Below are positions 21,990 to 32,479 of a stretch of 64,000 nucleotides of DNA, piece after piece (positions within the stretch are counted from its first letter, which is position 1; every line of letters starts with the position of its first letter). The notes under the pieces were generated by a model. The model worked only from the letters and a program-made list of their open reading frames with translations, was not told where the DNA came from and searched no databases. The DNA comes from Prorocentrum cordatum (Eukaryota; Sar; Dinophyceae; Prorocentrales; Prorocentraceae): positions 143,315 through 207,314 of the forward strand of contig CAUYUJ010005614.1 in assembly GCA_963575745.1 (NCBI GenBank), written 5' to 3'. The position numbers and the translations under genes were made by a program.

Positions 21990-22475
21990 ACCAACGCGGC
22001 GAGGCGATCACTACGGCGCAAAAAAAGGCGGCAACCTTCTCAATTCATCTTATCCTACTTGCGATCCTCCAGGAACTGGCCGATCGCACGCTCGAGCGGA
22101 CCGCGAGGCGCTGGCCCGTGAAGGCGGGCGCCTTCCTCTGCCTGGATCAGCTGCTGCATCCATCCGTCGACGAGGGCGCTGCGTTGGTGCTTCGGGAAGA
22201 AGCGCCACATCACCGTGCACTGCTGCTCCTGGTTGTCGTGCTTCTTGTGAACCTAGACACGGAAGTGCCCGACGAGAGTCGCCACGTCGTTGATCTCTGC
22301 CGATGCGAGCTTCTCCTGGAAGTATTGCAGCATCTCCTTCACCAGTGACTTCCCCGAGTCCTTGCCGTTCTCTGGAACCGCGCGCGTCGCTCCGTAGCCG
22401 AACACCGACATGAAGATGCTGGAGAGAGCGTGATCCACCGCCGCTTTACTGTGGAAAATTGCCAACCTTTTCCTC
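21990..22475 (-). CDS. Unidentified protein-like fragment
   Basis: The minus strand from about 22,475 reads KRLAIFHSKAAVDHALSSIF, MSVFGYGATRAVPENGKDSG and KSLVKEMLQYFQEKLASAEI up to a stop at 22,253. A second frame continues HKKHDNQEQQCTVMWRFFPK, LVDGWMQQLIQAEEG and GPLERAIGQFLEDRK. Amino-acid composition is that of a soluble helical protein. The family is not recognised. It begins right at the edge of the C-rich fold-back array, with another fragment (IPQHLKERVLPLLAEN) ending at the other edge, so the array may have split one gene or may lie in an intron. Confidence 0.35.
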
Positions 22476-22479
22476 CGGA

Positions 22480-23890
22480 ACCCGGCCCCCCCACCCCCCC
22501 CCTCCGAAAATCCCCCCCCCCCTGCTGGACCCCCCCCCCTTTCCCCCCGGCAAACCCCCCCCCCCTTACCCCTCCCCCCCCCCCCTCCCCCTCGAAAACC
22601 GGGAGGGGTCACTACCGGTTCGAACCCCTTCCCCCCCCCCCCCCGATCCGGAAAACCGGGGGGGCACTACCGGTTGGACCCCCCCCCCCCCCCCCCCCCT
22701 ACTCACCGCCAGCAAACGACTCCCGGTCCCCACCACCGTCCGCATCACATCCCCCACTGGTGTTCCCAGCACCACTGTCCTCACCACCGCTGTCCCCACT
22801 GGTTCCACCACCGCCCCTACTGTCCCCACCAGTGGCCCCACCACTGTCGCACTGTCCCCGCTGTCCCCAGAACTGTTCCCACCACGGTTCCACTCTCCCC
22901 ACTGTCTCCACGGCCCCAACCACTGCCCGACTATCCCCACTGTCTCCACTATCCCACTGACTCCTCCGCTGTCCCACTGAGCTGTCCCACTGTTCCCACC
23001 ACTGTCCCCACTGTCCCCACCACTGTCCCCACTGTACCTCTGTCCCATTGTCCCACCGCCGTCCTCGCCACCGCCTTCACCACTGTCCCCACCACCATTG
23101 TACCCTCCACTGTCCCACTGTTTCCACCTCATTCCCATTGTCCCCACACCACTGCCCCACCACCACCGTCACCACCACTGTCCACTGTCCCCCCCTGTTC
23201 CCACCATTGTCCCCACCACTGTCCCCACCACTACCGTCCCCACTACTGTCCCACTCCCCACTGTTCCCACCACTTCCCACCACTGTCTCCACGAACCCAA
23301 CCACTGCCTATCCCCACTGTCCCCACTGTCCCACTGACTCCTCCGCTGTCCCACTGAGCTGTCCCACTGTTCCCACCACTGTCCCCACTGTCCCCACCAC
23401 TGTCCCCACTGTACCTCTGTCCCATTGTCCCACCGCCGTCCTCGCCACCGCCTTTACCACTGTCCCCACCACCATTGTACCCTCCACTATCCCACTGTTT
23501 CCACCTCATTCCCACTGTCCTCACCACCACTGTCCCCACCACCACCGTCCCCACCACTGTCCACTGTCCCCCCTGTTCCCACCATTGCCCCCACCACCGT
23601 CCCCACCACTGCCGTCCCACCACTGTCCCACTGTCCCACTGCCCCCACCACTGTCCCGCTGTCCCCTCGCCACTGTCCCCACCAACACCGCCCCCACCAC
23701 TGTCCGCACCCCCACTCGGTTTTCGAAGGGGGGGGGGGGGGGGGAAGGGGTTCCAACCGGTAGTGACCCCCCCCCTTTTCACTATGAACTGGGGGGGGGG
23801 GGGGAGGGTTCGAACCGGTAGTGACCCCCCCCGGTTTTCCGGGGGGGGTGGGGGTTCGAACCGGCAGTGACCCCCCCCGGTTTTCCGCCA
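22480..23890. repeat. Fold-back array: CCACTGTCCCC minisatellite with inverted borders
   Basis: The core (22,730-23,715) consists of CCACTGTCCCCA-type units. The left border (22,480-22,700) and right border (23,725-23,890) are homopolymer-rich and hold copies of GGGTCACTACCGGTTCGAACC in opposite orientations, next to C runs on the left and G runs on the right. Within the core, a segment of about 190 bp at 22,953 recurs almost unchanged at 23,330 (offset 377 bp). Together this is a large imperfect palindrome around a minisatellite. All ORFs here are repeat translations. Confidence 0.8.
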
Positions 23891-23894
23891 GCAG

Positions 23895-24563
23895 CGGTAG
23901 AACACGCTCTTTCAGATGCTGAGGAATGGCGGGCCGCGCGCATGGTGGTCTGTCGGTTGGCCCGCTGCTGCCTTTTTCTTGAGCTCTCGCTCTAGGCGTC
24001 GCAGCGATCGCCCGCGGCCAGGCCCGCGACCACGCTCGGGCTGCTGATGCCCACCGGGAACTTGACGTAGGCGATGCTTTCCGTGTCCGCGATCGACGAG
24101 CTGTTCGCCATCACAAGCTTGGCTATGGGAACGATGATGTCCTTCTGCTGCTTGCCGCTCTCGTGCACCTTCTGCGGACGCGCTCCTCCGTCTTTGGGTT
24201 CTCCCCCAGCGGACTCTGGCATCGACTGGCTGCACCAGGCTGGCATCTCGATGCCGATCGGTGGTCGGCTGCACAGGTGGAGCTATCTGCCCTGGGAGAT
24301 GGCTCGAGACAAGATTGGCTGCATAGGTCGTCATATGTGCCGCCCTCGAACTCGCAACAAAAACAGCGCTGACTTTTGAGAGGGCTTAGATTGCTTAAGG
24401 TCCGCGCTGCTTCTGGTGAACAGACCCCACGTAATAACGAACGCCCCACATGTACTGCTGCCGATTTTTGAAATGCGAATACATGCTTGCAACATATGCA
24501 CCCATTGCTTGGAGTACTGACACAGAACAGATTGCGCATGTTATGAGCCCCACTCATGCGCAA
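23895..24563 (-). CDS. Unidentified fragment(s) next to the fold-back array
   Basis: Frame 24246-23992 reads ESGKQQKDIIVPIAKLVMAN, TESIAYVKFPVGISSPSVVA and GLAAGDRCDA. A neighbouring frame (24334-23912) contributes RRLERELKKKAAAGQPTDHH, and a third IPQHLKERVLPLLAEN at the array edge. The 24563-24123 frame is Cys/Ser-rich and less convincing. No family is recognised. They may be the 5' part of the gene whose other part lies at 21990-22475. Confidence 0.3.
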
Positions 24564-24638
24564 TAAAAACGCCCCCCGCGATGAGAATATTGCCCCGCAT
24601 GCTTGCCCATTTTTGCTGTGCCTGCATACAAAACCCCT

Positions 24639-24998
24639 TTAGGTTTCCTTTCTTCTTCGCGCTGTCCGAGGAGGAACGGCGATCTCTTGCCACTCTGGTG
24701 GCGAGTAGACTCCGTAGGCTTCGCTGCGAAGCTCGTTCATATCAATAGCACGAAAAACCGCCATGGCCTCCGCATTCGACAAAAGACACAAATTGGCGGC
24801 GACGTCACGGATCGCCTCGCATGGGAGAAGTTCCGCTGCCTCCCCCAGGCCTGCGGACACCTGGAGTAAATATGGCGAGGCAAACTCCGCGGGCCCCCCG
24901 CAGGCCAAGCGCGGCCCTGGGTCGAAGGTACACGCGCCGAACAGCGCGACTAGAAGCTGCGAGTGGCGGTCAGGCTTTCTACCCCAGGATTGGCGCAT
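24639..24998 (-). pseudogene. LINE C-terminal domain
   Basis: The frame reads SQLLVALFGACTFDPGPRLA, GGPAEFASPYLLQVSAGLGE and YGVYSPPEWQEIAVPPRTAR. This resembles the end of dinoflagellate LINE polyproteins as I remember them (ALFGxCxFDPGP...FASPYLFQV...). A short degenerate stretch (25,150-25,000) connects it to the RT frame. Confidence 0.5.
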
Positions 24999-25150
24999 TT
25001 TTAGCCTCCCCAGTCGGAGTTCTTGCGACGAGGGAAGGACACGCCAAAATGTTCAAACCTCCTCGTCGGTCAAACAAGTGATGCGTTCGCCTTCGTAGTT
25101 CGCGGCCTTGTCACCCATCGCCGCTCGACCCAGCCGGCCGCGACAAGAAT

Positions 25151-26107
25151 CTAAGATATCATAATCGGCTGGCGCCAGCGTGAAACTCTCAAGGCCCGGT
25201 AGGAAAGCACGTTGAACAATCCTATCAATAAGCAGCGACGCCAGCGAGAAGCCAGGTCAGCAAGGCCCCAAAGGCCTCCCAGGGAATGAAGGCCACCACG
25301 AGCGGCGTGACAGCGGCGAACGACTTCAGCACGCGCGGAATCACGCACGGTTATGAACGGTCCCAAATATCTAGCCCCCTCGATCACCGAGCCCATCCCT
25401 TCCAGGTTCCGTGTCCGAAGCGCCGAACGATTGTGGACCCCTTGGCGCGCGAAGTGCAGGAGGACCTCTTGTTTTGAGCGATGTTGGGCGCATCCAAAGC
25501 GTGCTGGCGCATCGTCTAAGTACGAGCCGATCATCCTTAGCTTGTTTAAGAACGTGGGCAGTGAATCCCCAGGGCCTGCGATAACTATCTTATTCAGATC
25601 GTCGGCGTATTTGTGTAGGGGCGCGTCTACTCCCCAACCTATACATTCGCCAATCAGTAGCCTAGATCTAAAACCCCAATCGAACAGCTCCCTTCCCCAC
25701 TCCAAGATCGGAAACTTGAAGCCTCCGAGGGGGGCGGCGACAATGAGAGGGCCACCCATGCAGCCCCCCTGCGATGGACGAACAAGAAGCGGCATTTCCG
25801 CCGCATTAAACAAGACAAGCGCCTCCGTGAAGCGCTGCTGACAAACACGCACACACACGCACAAAAATCCTCTGCCGCTGAATTTAACTTGAACTACCCC
25901 ATGCAGGGTGTCGTGCGATGTGTTGCCGGGTGCCTTGCTAAGATCTTTCACGCATACAGCGTGTGTGAGTCCCCCTTCTCGAAGCCTTCTGCTCATCAAC
26001 ATCGAGCACAACACCGCCCCCCCCCCCTCCTGTCCATCACGAACCCGCAGTCCATCACCATCGGGGATACCATTCGTGCCGAAGTAGCCTTTCCCCAGGA
26101 CCGCCAA
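25151..26107 (-). pseudogene. LINE reverse transcriptase with YADD box
   Basis: The 318-codon frame contains VCVKDLSKAPGNTSHDTLHG, the first RT Asp region (residue about 55). It also has CQQRFTEALVLFNAAEMPLL, then VRPSQGGCMGGPLIVA, the RPxxQGxxxGxPL motif. HKYADDLNKIVIAG carries the catalytic YADD at residues 167-170 (about 25,609-25,598), and VIEGARYLGPFITVRDSARA is the RYLG motif after the palm. A CA-repeat at about 25,845-25,863 is translated as CVCVRVC. The frame itself is open, but both flanks are broken. Confidence 0.75.
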
Positions 26108-26172
26108 AAGGTGTACAACTCAATGTCCTTTGGGCCATGGCAGGGCCGATTTGCTCAAACCACGCGCCTCAC

Positions 26173-27187
26173 TCATGCGCCAGCATGGGGGGGGGTCTGC
26201 GCGTGCATGCGTATCTTCGCCAGGCCGACGTTGAAATAGACATGAAAGCGCTGCGTGCTCGGCGGGGCTGGGTCGCTGCCCAGGCCCTGCTTCTGCAACA
26301 GAGCGGGCCTGGGCGTTGGCGGAGATAGCATGCGCCACAGTTCCAGCGGCGCCGCATTCGCAGGCACGGCCTTCCTCTTCTTCCCACGGATGACACTCCA
26401 TAGGATCGCCGCGTAGTCGGCGCCGACCTGCTCAAACAGCTCGGCATCTGGCAGCCACTGAAAGTGGCCATCTCGATCAGCGCGCGCGGGTTCCCATTCA
26501 CATCTCTGAACTGCCATCCCTCCCTCAGACCAGACGAGAGTGGGGCTGGGCGTACAAGTGCACAATCAAGATTTTGCGGTCCGGGTCCTCGACGCTTCGC
26601 GCGAAAATGTCGTTGCTTCCCCGCTTCGCTTTGGCGCCACATATAGTTGGCCTCTGCAACCAGTCGATCCCGCCGTCTCCGATAGTAGCGTCTGCGTTCC
26701 TTTTCTTAACTTCTGGCTCAGGGACTTCAGCTCCGCGTCGGCGTAGTCTGCCATCGTGCCCGAGGCCTGAAATTTGCCAGCTCGGCAGCAAGACGCCGTC
26801 GTAGAAGTTCACGACGCGTTGTGCAATACCCATAAACCTCACAAGGTGGCGCTCTAACCGATGCATTGTAAAATTCAAAACCAGACTCCACAACCGTAGC
26901 TTCCAACATCTCAAAAAAATCCCCAGGCGAGGCACTTCTTTCATTTCAGGGGCCCACACGGGATAACTTGGTCGCTACAGACACAGGAAAACACGTTTCA
27001 GTTTTTCTTGCATAAGTCCCTCCATCAATAGATCTGCGCCCCACTTCGTCTGCATTGCTTGAGGCGGCTCGGGGTGATGAATCTTAATTAGCGCGCGCAC
27101 AATCGGCAGATGGCCCTTGGGCGACTCTCCTGATTGCAACTGCAATTTTGATCCCAAGCGCGGAACCACTGCACAATTGATCACCAA
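26173..27187 (-). pseudogene. LINE region between endonuclease and RT
   Basis: Frames 27187-26975, 26959-26525 and 26565-26173 follow one another. They read IVRALIKIHHPEPPQAMQTK, then LERHLVRFMGIAQRVVNFYD and AKRGSNDIFARSVEDPDRKI, then FQWLPDAELFEQVGADYAAI and WRMLSPPTPRPALLQKQGLG. Position and length fit the poorly conserved LINE linker. Two stops or frameshifts occur. Confidence 0.45.
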
Positions 27188-27875
27188 CTCATCAATATCC
27201 CGTGGAAAAAAAAAGGTAGTCTATCCGAGAGCATTGCCCACTGCCACCGTAGAATGCGGGTGGCGAGCGACCCAAAACCTTTCGTAGTAATTCTCCAGAT
27301 CCACCAGGCATGCGCTCCACCGATCCAATCCCGACCGCTGTACTTGTTAAACCCCCGCACCATTCTTTGAAGGCCCACGCAACCGTTAAGGTCGCAGAAC
27401 AAAAAGTGACACATCGAGCAGGAAGGCCGGCGAGGACGTCTCGCAGCCAGTCACGAAGCAACCGAGCCGTGGCAAGACATACTCTTTTCTTGACTAGGCC
27501 AGATTCACTCGGTGGGAAATACACGCTGATGAAACATAGGACCTGCCGTCCTCTCTTCAATCGAGCCGCGATGGCCCGTCCTCGCGCCTCCGCCGGCGAT
27601 GGCCAACCCCGCACCACGTGGTCTTCTCTGAGCCCTCCCCCCACCACGATTGAACATCCGCAACTCGCGTGAGACACGGGGGAGGGCCCATACAGTGCAT
27701 TCAAGACTTGGCGACCAGCTATTCGTGATCTCAAAACTGAGCTTCCCGTGTAATTATGTCTGCCTGGGTTCCAGCTACTAGTTCCGCGTCGAAGTTCCCC
27801 AGCTCTGTTATGATCCTCTAGTCTGTCGCCTGTTGCGGCCTGGGGATTCCAGCCCAGCGATCGCAATTTGGACAT
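27181..27875 (-). pseudogene. LINE endonuclease (EEP-like) remnant
   Basis: Frame 27875-27192 includes CSIVVGGGLREDHVVRGWPS, SPAEARGRAIAARLKRGRQV and LCFISVYFPPSESGL, the IxVxAxYxPP-like strand of the endonuclease fold, and ends AFYGGSGQCSRIDYLFFSTG with the R-I-D-x-x-F motif that lies shortly before the catalytic His. A parallel frame holds FCDLNGCVGLQRMVRGFNKY, the D-x-N motif with NG, showing a frameshift in between. The N-terminal catalytic residues (N, E) are not recognisable. Confidence 0.6.
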
Positions 27876-28043
27876 CCCCGCTGGGCCACATCACGGCGCC
27901 ACGTCGATAGCGCTCCGGCAGGAGGCGGAGCGCGGGCACCACAAACCCATGGAACTCTCTCAATGCGAGAGCCTGATGGGCTCTCGAACTGGCCCCCAAG
28001 AGGCCCCCAATAAGTCCCAAAAGACCCCCTAGACACTCAAGAA

Positions 28044-28188
28044 TGAGATATCGATATCGGGAATTCTTCCACTGCGCAACAATATGACCCAAGCCGGCTA
28101 CGGAACGAAATGCCAATGCACGTCAAAACGACTGCGGACAACATAAGCCTGCATACAATCACTCGGCCTCAGGAGCACAGCTAGCACA
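28044..28188 (-). repeat. Copia A 3' LTR
   Basis: On the minus strand it starts TGTGCTAGCTG and ends with GATATCTCA. It is about 14 bp shorter than the 5' copy and differs at roughly one position in five, which suggests an old insertion. Beyond it (28,030-27,970) lie a few GGGGCCTCTTGG repeat units and then LINE sequence. Confidence 0.65.
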
Positions 28189-28399
28189 GCCCCCGAGAAA
28201 GCATAGGGCCACAGCGTGCAACTATTCGCTAGCACACGAAATCAAATAAAAAGATAAATCAAGCAGATATGGAATTCGCCGGCGCGCGAACGCAAAAGAA
28301 ATGCAAACAAGGCTTATATGAATATTCGCCCATGTGCGAACGCAAAAAGAAACACATGAAACAAACCTGGCATGAAATCGGCAACAGCTGTCTACACCA

Positions 28400-29311
28400 A
28401 AAACTTCGTCGGCGTAACAGCACATCCCATCGACTGCCTCTTAAGCTGTTCTCGCTCGTGCGGCCACGAAACACACCCACGCTTAGCCTTCTCGGCAACT
28501 CGATTATGCAATTCACCCTGTTCATCAAATATACCGCATCGCCCTGGACGCATCAATCTGCTGAAAACTGCAGGGTTCGGCGATCTCTCGTAAAAGCATA
28601 TGCCGGCATACAGCGGTGCTGAACCCATCTGGCCCTGCAACCAAGAGCTCGCATTGACTGTCTACAGACACGCAGCTCGAGCGCAACCCTACTATCATTG
28701 CCCCCTGTCGTCTCCTTCACCGGATTGTCAAATAAAGACTCGGCATCAACAACACTCACAATACTCGGATCCACATAATTCGCGCTATCACTCTTGAGCA
28801 CTGCAACTGCGGGATCCCCACGTTCTGGAATCGAAGTCCTTCGCCTCGAAACTGCATCAAAACCACTCCACATCGTCTCCTGCCATAGAGGCCATACCCA
28901 TTCGGCCTCGGCTAACGCATCACTGAAACTGAAACTCTCAGCCGCTATGGGACTGCCCGCGACGCGCTTGATCTAGCGACCCACCCAGCTGATGATGCTG
29001 AACGGTGCCTCCTCCTTGTCATGGAGTGCCTTCGTGGCAATGCCCACTAGGAATCCACCCTGCGAAGCCCCCGCCTCCTCATCCGCGTCGAAACTGCCGT
29101 CGCTGACACTGGCGACTCTAGCCTCGTCCGGCGGGACTGGTACAACACGTAGACCAAGAGCTGCATCTGCCTCGAGACGTCGAACTGCGGCGTTGGCGTC
29201 GGGAAGATCCTTCATCACGGCACTAAAACATGCACCCTGCAAAAGTGAAGCAGTTGAAGCCTCGTCCGGCCTCCTGTCTGGCAACCCGATCAATACCGCC
29301 AATAACTGCAC
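28400..29311 (-). pseudogene. Copia A RNase H and C-terminus
   Basis: Frame 29311-28973 reads LPDRRPDEASTASLLQGACF, DANAAVRRLEADAALGLRVV, ARVASVSDGSFDADEEAGAS and PFSIISWVGR, the start of copia RNase H. After a broken stretch, 28873-28553 has VVDAESLFDNPVKETTGGND, RVALELRVCRQSMRALG and CRARWVQHRCMPAYAFT (family: RWVPHxxMxADALTK). Frame 28640-28392 gives the end DEQGELHNRVAEKAKRGCVS and PHEREQLKRQ. At least two frameshifts and two stops. RNase H identity is secure. Confidence 0.7.
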
Positions 29312-30129
29312 GAAGGTAACCTCTGTCCATCTGATGGCTCAGCCTGTGGATCTGCAAGTCGCCCTGGCTTGAACTCGATCGGGTTGAGTTCCTCGTTGAT
29401 ATATCGCTCCATGTCGATACGGAAACCGAAATCCTTCCCTTGAGAAAAGCGCCCCCCTGCGAACGAATGCGGTCCATCTCGGTATATATTGTGCCAGTGA
29501 CCAAACTTGATCGCGCCATTGAGCTGACTCATCTTGTCAATGTGCTTCTCGCTGCCTCCAGGCAATGCGTCGCCAACCTCCAAAACGACAATGCCTTGCA
29601 CAATGTAGTCGTCGCTGTCGCTGTGCTGCTTGTCATTGAAGAGACAGAACAAACACGGATCGCAGATGCGCATGCGGTAGTCGAGCCTGCTGGGCCTGTC
29701 GACCATCGCACTGCGCCACGCCGCCACGCCACTGACAAGTCCATACACTTCTCGATCCAATCGAGTAAGACTCCCCGGTGGTACTCCAAGTGACTCCAGA
29801 TATCCGCCAGGTGGTGGCTCGGCGCAAAGTGGCTTGGTCCTCTTACTAGGGCCCCCTTGCATGAATGCGGCAGTGACGTCACCGACATTGGCCTCAAACC
29901 TCCTCGACGATATCGCCTGCATGGCGATGTGAAGCGCAACCAATTGTGGCGTTGGACAACTCCGCTCGATCTCCCTGATACCGGGGTCGTTGAAACCATG
30001 TACCACCCATCTTGCTTTGCCTGCCGCACCCTGCTCGCTTGGCTTCCACCGTAGTAGCATCCTGCCGGTGATGATCCGCTCGCCTTTGCCCTTCCTGATA
30101 TTTTCAGCGTCGGCTGGCGCGATGATCAC
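29290..30129 (-). pseudogene. Copia A reverse transcriptase
   Basis: The 279-codon frame has ITGRMLLRWKPSEQGAAGKA, RWVVHGFNDPGI, SCPTPQLVALHIAMQAI and VGDVTAAFMQGGPSKRTKPL, which holds the first catalytic Asp (residue 84). LDREVYGLVSGVAAWRSAMV follows. Then comes GIVVLEVGDALPGG at about 29,590-29,550, where the family normally has VDD. The VGD change removes one of the two catalytic Asp residues. FAGGRFSQGKDFGFRIDMER and YINEELNPI follow as expected. The frame ends at 29,290 through a frameshift into the RNase H part. Confidence 0.75.
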
Positions 30130-30183
30130 GACGGCCTGGACGCTGACAACTGCATTCCACTCCTTCGCAATGGCTGCAGTGTA

Positions 30184-31161
30184 CTATGGCCAGTCGCCAT
30201 CGCTGATCGCGTTGTGCTTGAGCTCTGCCGCCTCGGACTTGGCCTTCATGGTGCAGAAGTTACCTCGATAACTAAGACAAGCCCACACATCCTGAGCACT
30301 GAACGCTACGCGCTTGTTATTGTTGAAACCAATAAATGGTCTCCACGGCCCAGTATCGAAACATCGGCCGCCCCACACCTCGCCCATCGCGATGAAGTCG
30401 CTCTTCTCCGCGCCAGTGCAATTCGCGCGGGCGCCGTTCGCGAAGTCGCAAACCCCCGTGGACCATTCGTCGGGGCCCAGCTGCTGCCGGAAGAGGCTCA
30501 ACTCTGTAAACCTGGGCGGCGCCGGCCACGGTGCTCTCGTACCTGCGGCGGTTCGTCCTGAACTTCCCGATGATGATCGTTGCCAGTCCAGCTCCATGTC
30601 GTCGCACCTCGGCCTGTTCCTTGGCGGCGCACCCGGAGCTGCATCTTCTGCCTTGACGACGGTTCCACGACGGGAATCTCCAACGCTCGACGCCTGTACC
30701 CGAGGTTGTTCGCTTTCTGCTTGTGCGCTGCTCTGTCGCGAAGTTCCCCCTCCTTCTTCGACATCATCTGACGGCGGTGCTCGCTGCGGCGGGCCCGCGT
30801 CGACGACCCCGCCCTCCTGCGGCGGCTCGCCTTCACCACTGACGCCCCCGAGGCCCCGCTGCTGACGCACTGCGCCGAGCCCCCCCCCCCCCTCGAGCCC
30901 GAAGAGCACCTCGTCGACGATCTCTGCCCCCCCCAAGCACTCCTCATTAGCGGCAGCTCTGACCTGAATCCTCGCGCACTTGAGAAGAGCTCCACGCATG
31001 CATGCGAACGCGGTCGAACTATTCGGAGTAGCGGAGATGACCGTGGCCGGCTCACTCCAACCCACCTGGAAGTCGATGCTTCCGTCAGGTTGTCGGACTG
31101 AAACTCGCCCCCACATGAAAATCACCTCGCCATCCTTGAGTGCCTCCTGCTCCTTCCGCAT
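30184..31161 (-). pseudogene. Copia A integrase C-terminus and IN-RT linker
   Basis: The frame begins KEQEALKDGEVIFMWGRVSV with FQVGWSEPATVISA, matching the GDxVxxWR...WxGPxxVI module of copia integrases. It continues through an acidic, Gln/Ser/Pro-rich linker. It ends with MKAKSEAAELKHNAISDGDW, the usual junction to the RT (ELKxxxIxxxDWPxYxxAxxxEW). The open length of 325 codons makes it one of the better preserved parts. Confidence 0.6.
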
Positions 31162-31231
31162 CCTGCTTTGAGTGCCTTCTGCAACGTTTGCTGGTCGCTG
31201 AGCCTGACAGCTGACTGCATTGCGGCCTGCC

Positions 31232-32120
31232 TCATAGCCTTAGTTCGCCGGTACTCGACTGACGGCGCGGCGCCGAGCATCTTCGGACTAATAACGTTGT
31301 CGCTGAGCAAACATCCTGGCAATCGCAATCTTCACTAAACACTCGCTGAGCTGGGCTGTAACCACTCCTGTTCGTGAACCTATTCTTCGCCTGGGTAACG
31401 AAATCGGCCAGCATATCCACCTCCGATGTTTTGTTACACGGCTCGATGGACTCGGACTTCTAAAAAATGCTCTTCCACCATCCACAGCGGCGCTCGGCAT
31501 TGCCATTTTCCCATGGAGACCTCGCTGTGATGAAAGAAAGTGGCACACTCACGAGCTCTGTCCTGGACCTCGGCCTTGAACTCCGCACCCTGGTCCACGA
31601 CAAGAATGCGTGGTGGTCCGTAGTGACGACGCCATGTCCGCTGAACTGCCTCCCAGGTAGCCTGAGCTGCAGCTGATCCAGCGACGCGATCCACAATCTG
31701 AAACTTGGTGCCCCTGCACATGGCACGTACGAAAGTAAACTCTAAACCAAGTGCCGTTTTGACTGTACAAGTATTGCATCCGACAGCATAGTGAAACCGA
31801 AACGAACGCAAAGCCGCTGCCGGCCGTCGCGCCTTAGGGTGTTTGTTGGATTCGCAAGCCGGGCAAACCAAATCACGCCGCACCCAACGTAAAATTGAAT
31901 TGCGAGCCCGTCCGTGCCGAACGAAGAACCCGCATGAAATCACGAAGTTCCGGATAACCCATACTATTGTGAGCTCGTAAAAGTAACCGTTGTTGGAGAC
32001 ACGATGGTTTCTCCATGGTTTCGGTACCCGGTGCATCTTCAACTCCGTCTTTTTGTAAGCTAGGTCCCCCCAAAACGGGTCCGAGGCTGTCGCCTTCCGC
32101 CGCGCCCTACATCTCCTCAT
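31232..32120 (-). pseudogene. Copia A integrase
   Basis: Frames 32120-31434, 31726-31460 and 31420-31232 together give a copia integrase. GYPELRDFMRVLRSA (frame 32073-31873) corresponds to the HxNxGHPxxxxxxRxLR segment. RRDLVCPACESNKHPKARRP is the CxxC half of the HHCC site, and FHYAVGCNTCTVKTALGLEF is the first catalytic position, with N where D is expected. GPPRILVVDQGAEFKAEVQD has the second Asp intact. SPWENGNAERRCGWWKSIF has the third (Glu) in a different frame. FTNRSGYSPAQRVFSED is the SPxQxVxG segment. At least two frameshifts occur. Confidence 0.7.
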
Positions 32121-32450
32121 CGATCGTCAAGTTGGCCTTCTGAAGATGCTCAACTAGGCCCCTGAGAATCGCGCTGCAGAGCTGCGGCATGCATTCCTGC
32201 GCGAGCCCGGTGCACTTGCTGCCCACGAGCTGGTCGCGGTCGGCACTGCGGTGAATACAACGTCTGCTAACGGCCTTGAGAACCTCAATGCCGCTGCTGA
32301 GGATGCCCGTCGGCTCGCGGTCGAGCCCCCTGCCGACGCGCAAAATGAACTCGCAAATGTCGGCGTTGACCCAGCCGAACCCGTCGGCGTCGGCCAGGCC
32401 CCAGAAACACGGCGCGCCACGCGATCGTGCGCAGGCTGGTTGCTCAAATA
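32107..32450 (-). pseudogene. Copia A segment between extra domain and integrase
   Basis: The frame 32343-32107 reads REPTGILSSGIEVLKAVSRR and CTGLAQECMPQLCSAILRGL, ending NLTIDEEM. The KPTGxLSS and (Y)PxxLCxAIxxG patterns are usual for the stretch that follows the extra domain in this copia lineage. It shows that element sequence resumes directly after the satellite, with a part missing. Confidence 0.45.
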
Positions 32451-32479
32451 GAATTATCCCAGTGCGACCCTACCCGGGA

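Larger units (their letters stand above)
24639..27900 (-). mobile_element. Non-LTR retrotransposon (LINE), dead copy
   Basis: Minus-strand order is apurinic-type endonuclease remnant (27.88-27.18 kb), spacer (27.0-26.2 kb), reverse transcriptase with YADD (26.1-25.15 kb) and a C-terminal domain (25.0-24.64 kb). Several stops and frameshifts break it. The 5' end lies against the 3' LTR of copia A at 28,044, so either the LINE is 5'-truncated there or its 5' part was replaced. No poly(A) tail or target duplication was found at the 24.6-kb end. Confidence 0.7.

Noticed and set aside
22600-22640. tRNA gene suggested by GGTTCGAACC
   Set aside because: No A box, no acceptor or anticodon stem, and the word occurs several times in an inverted repeat.
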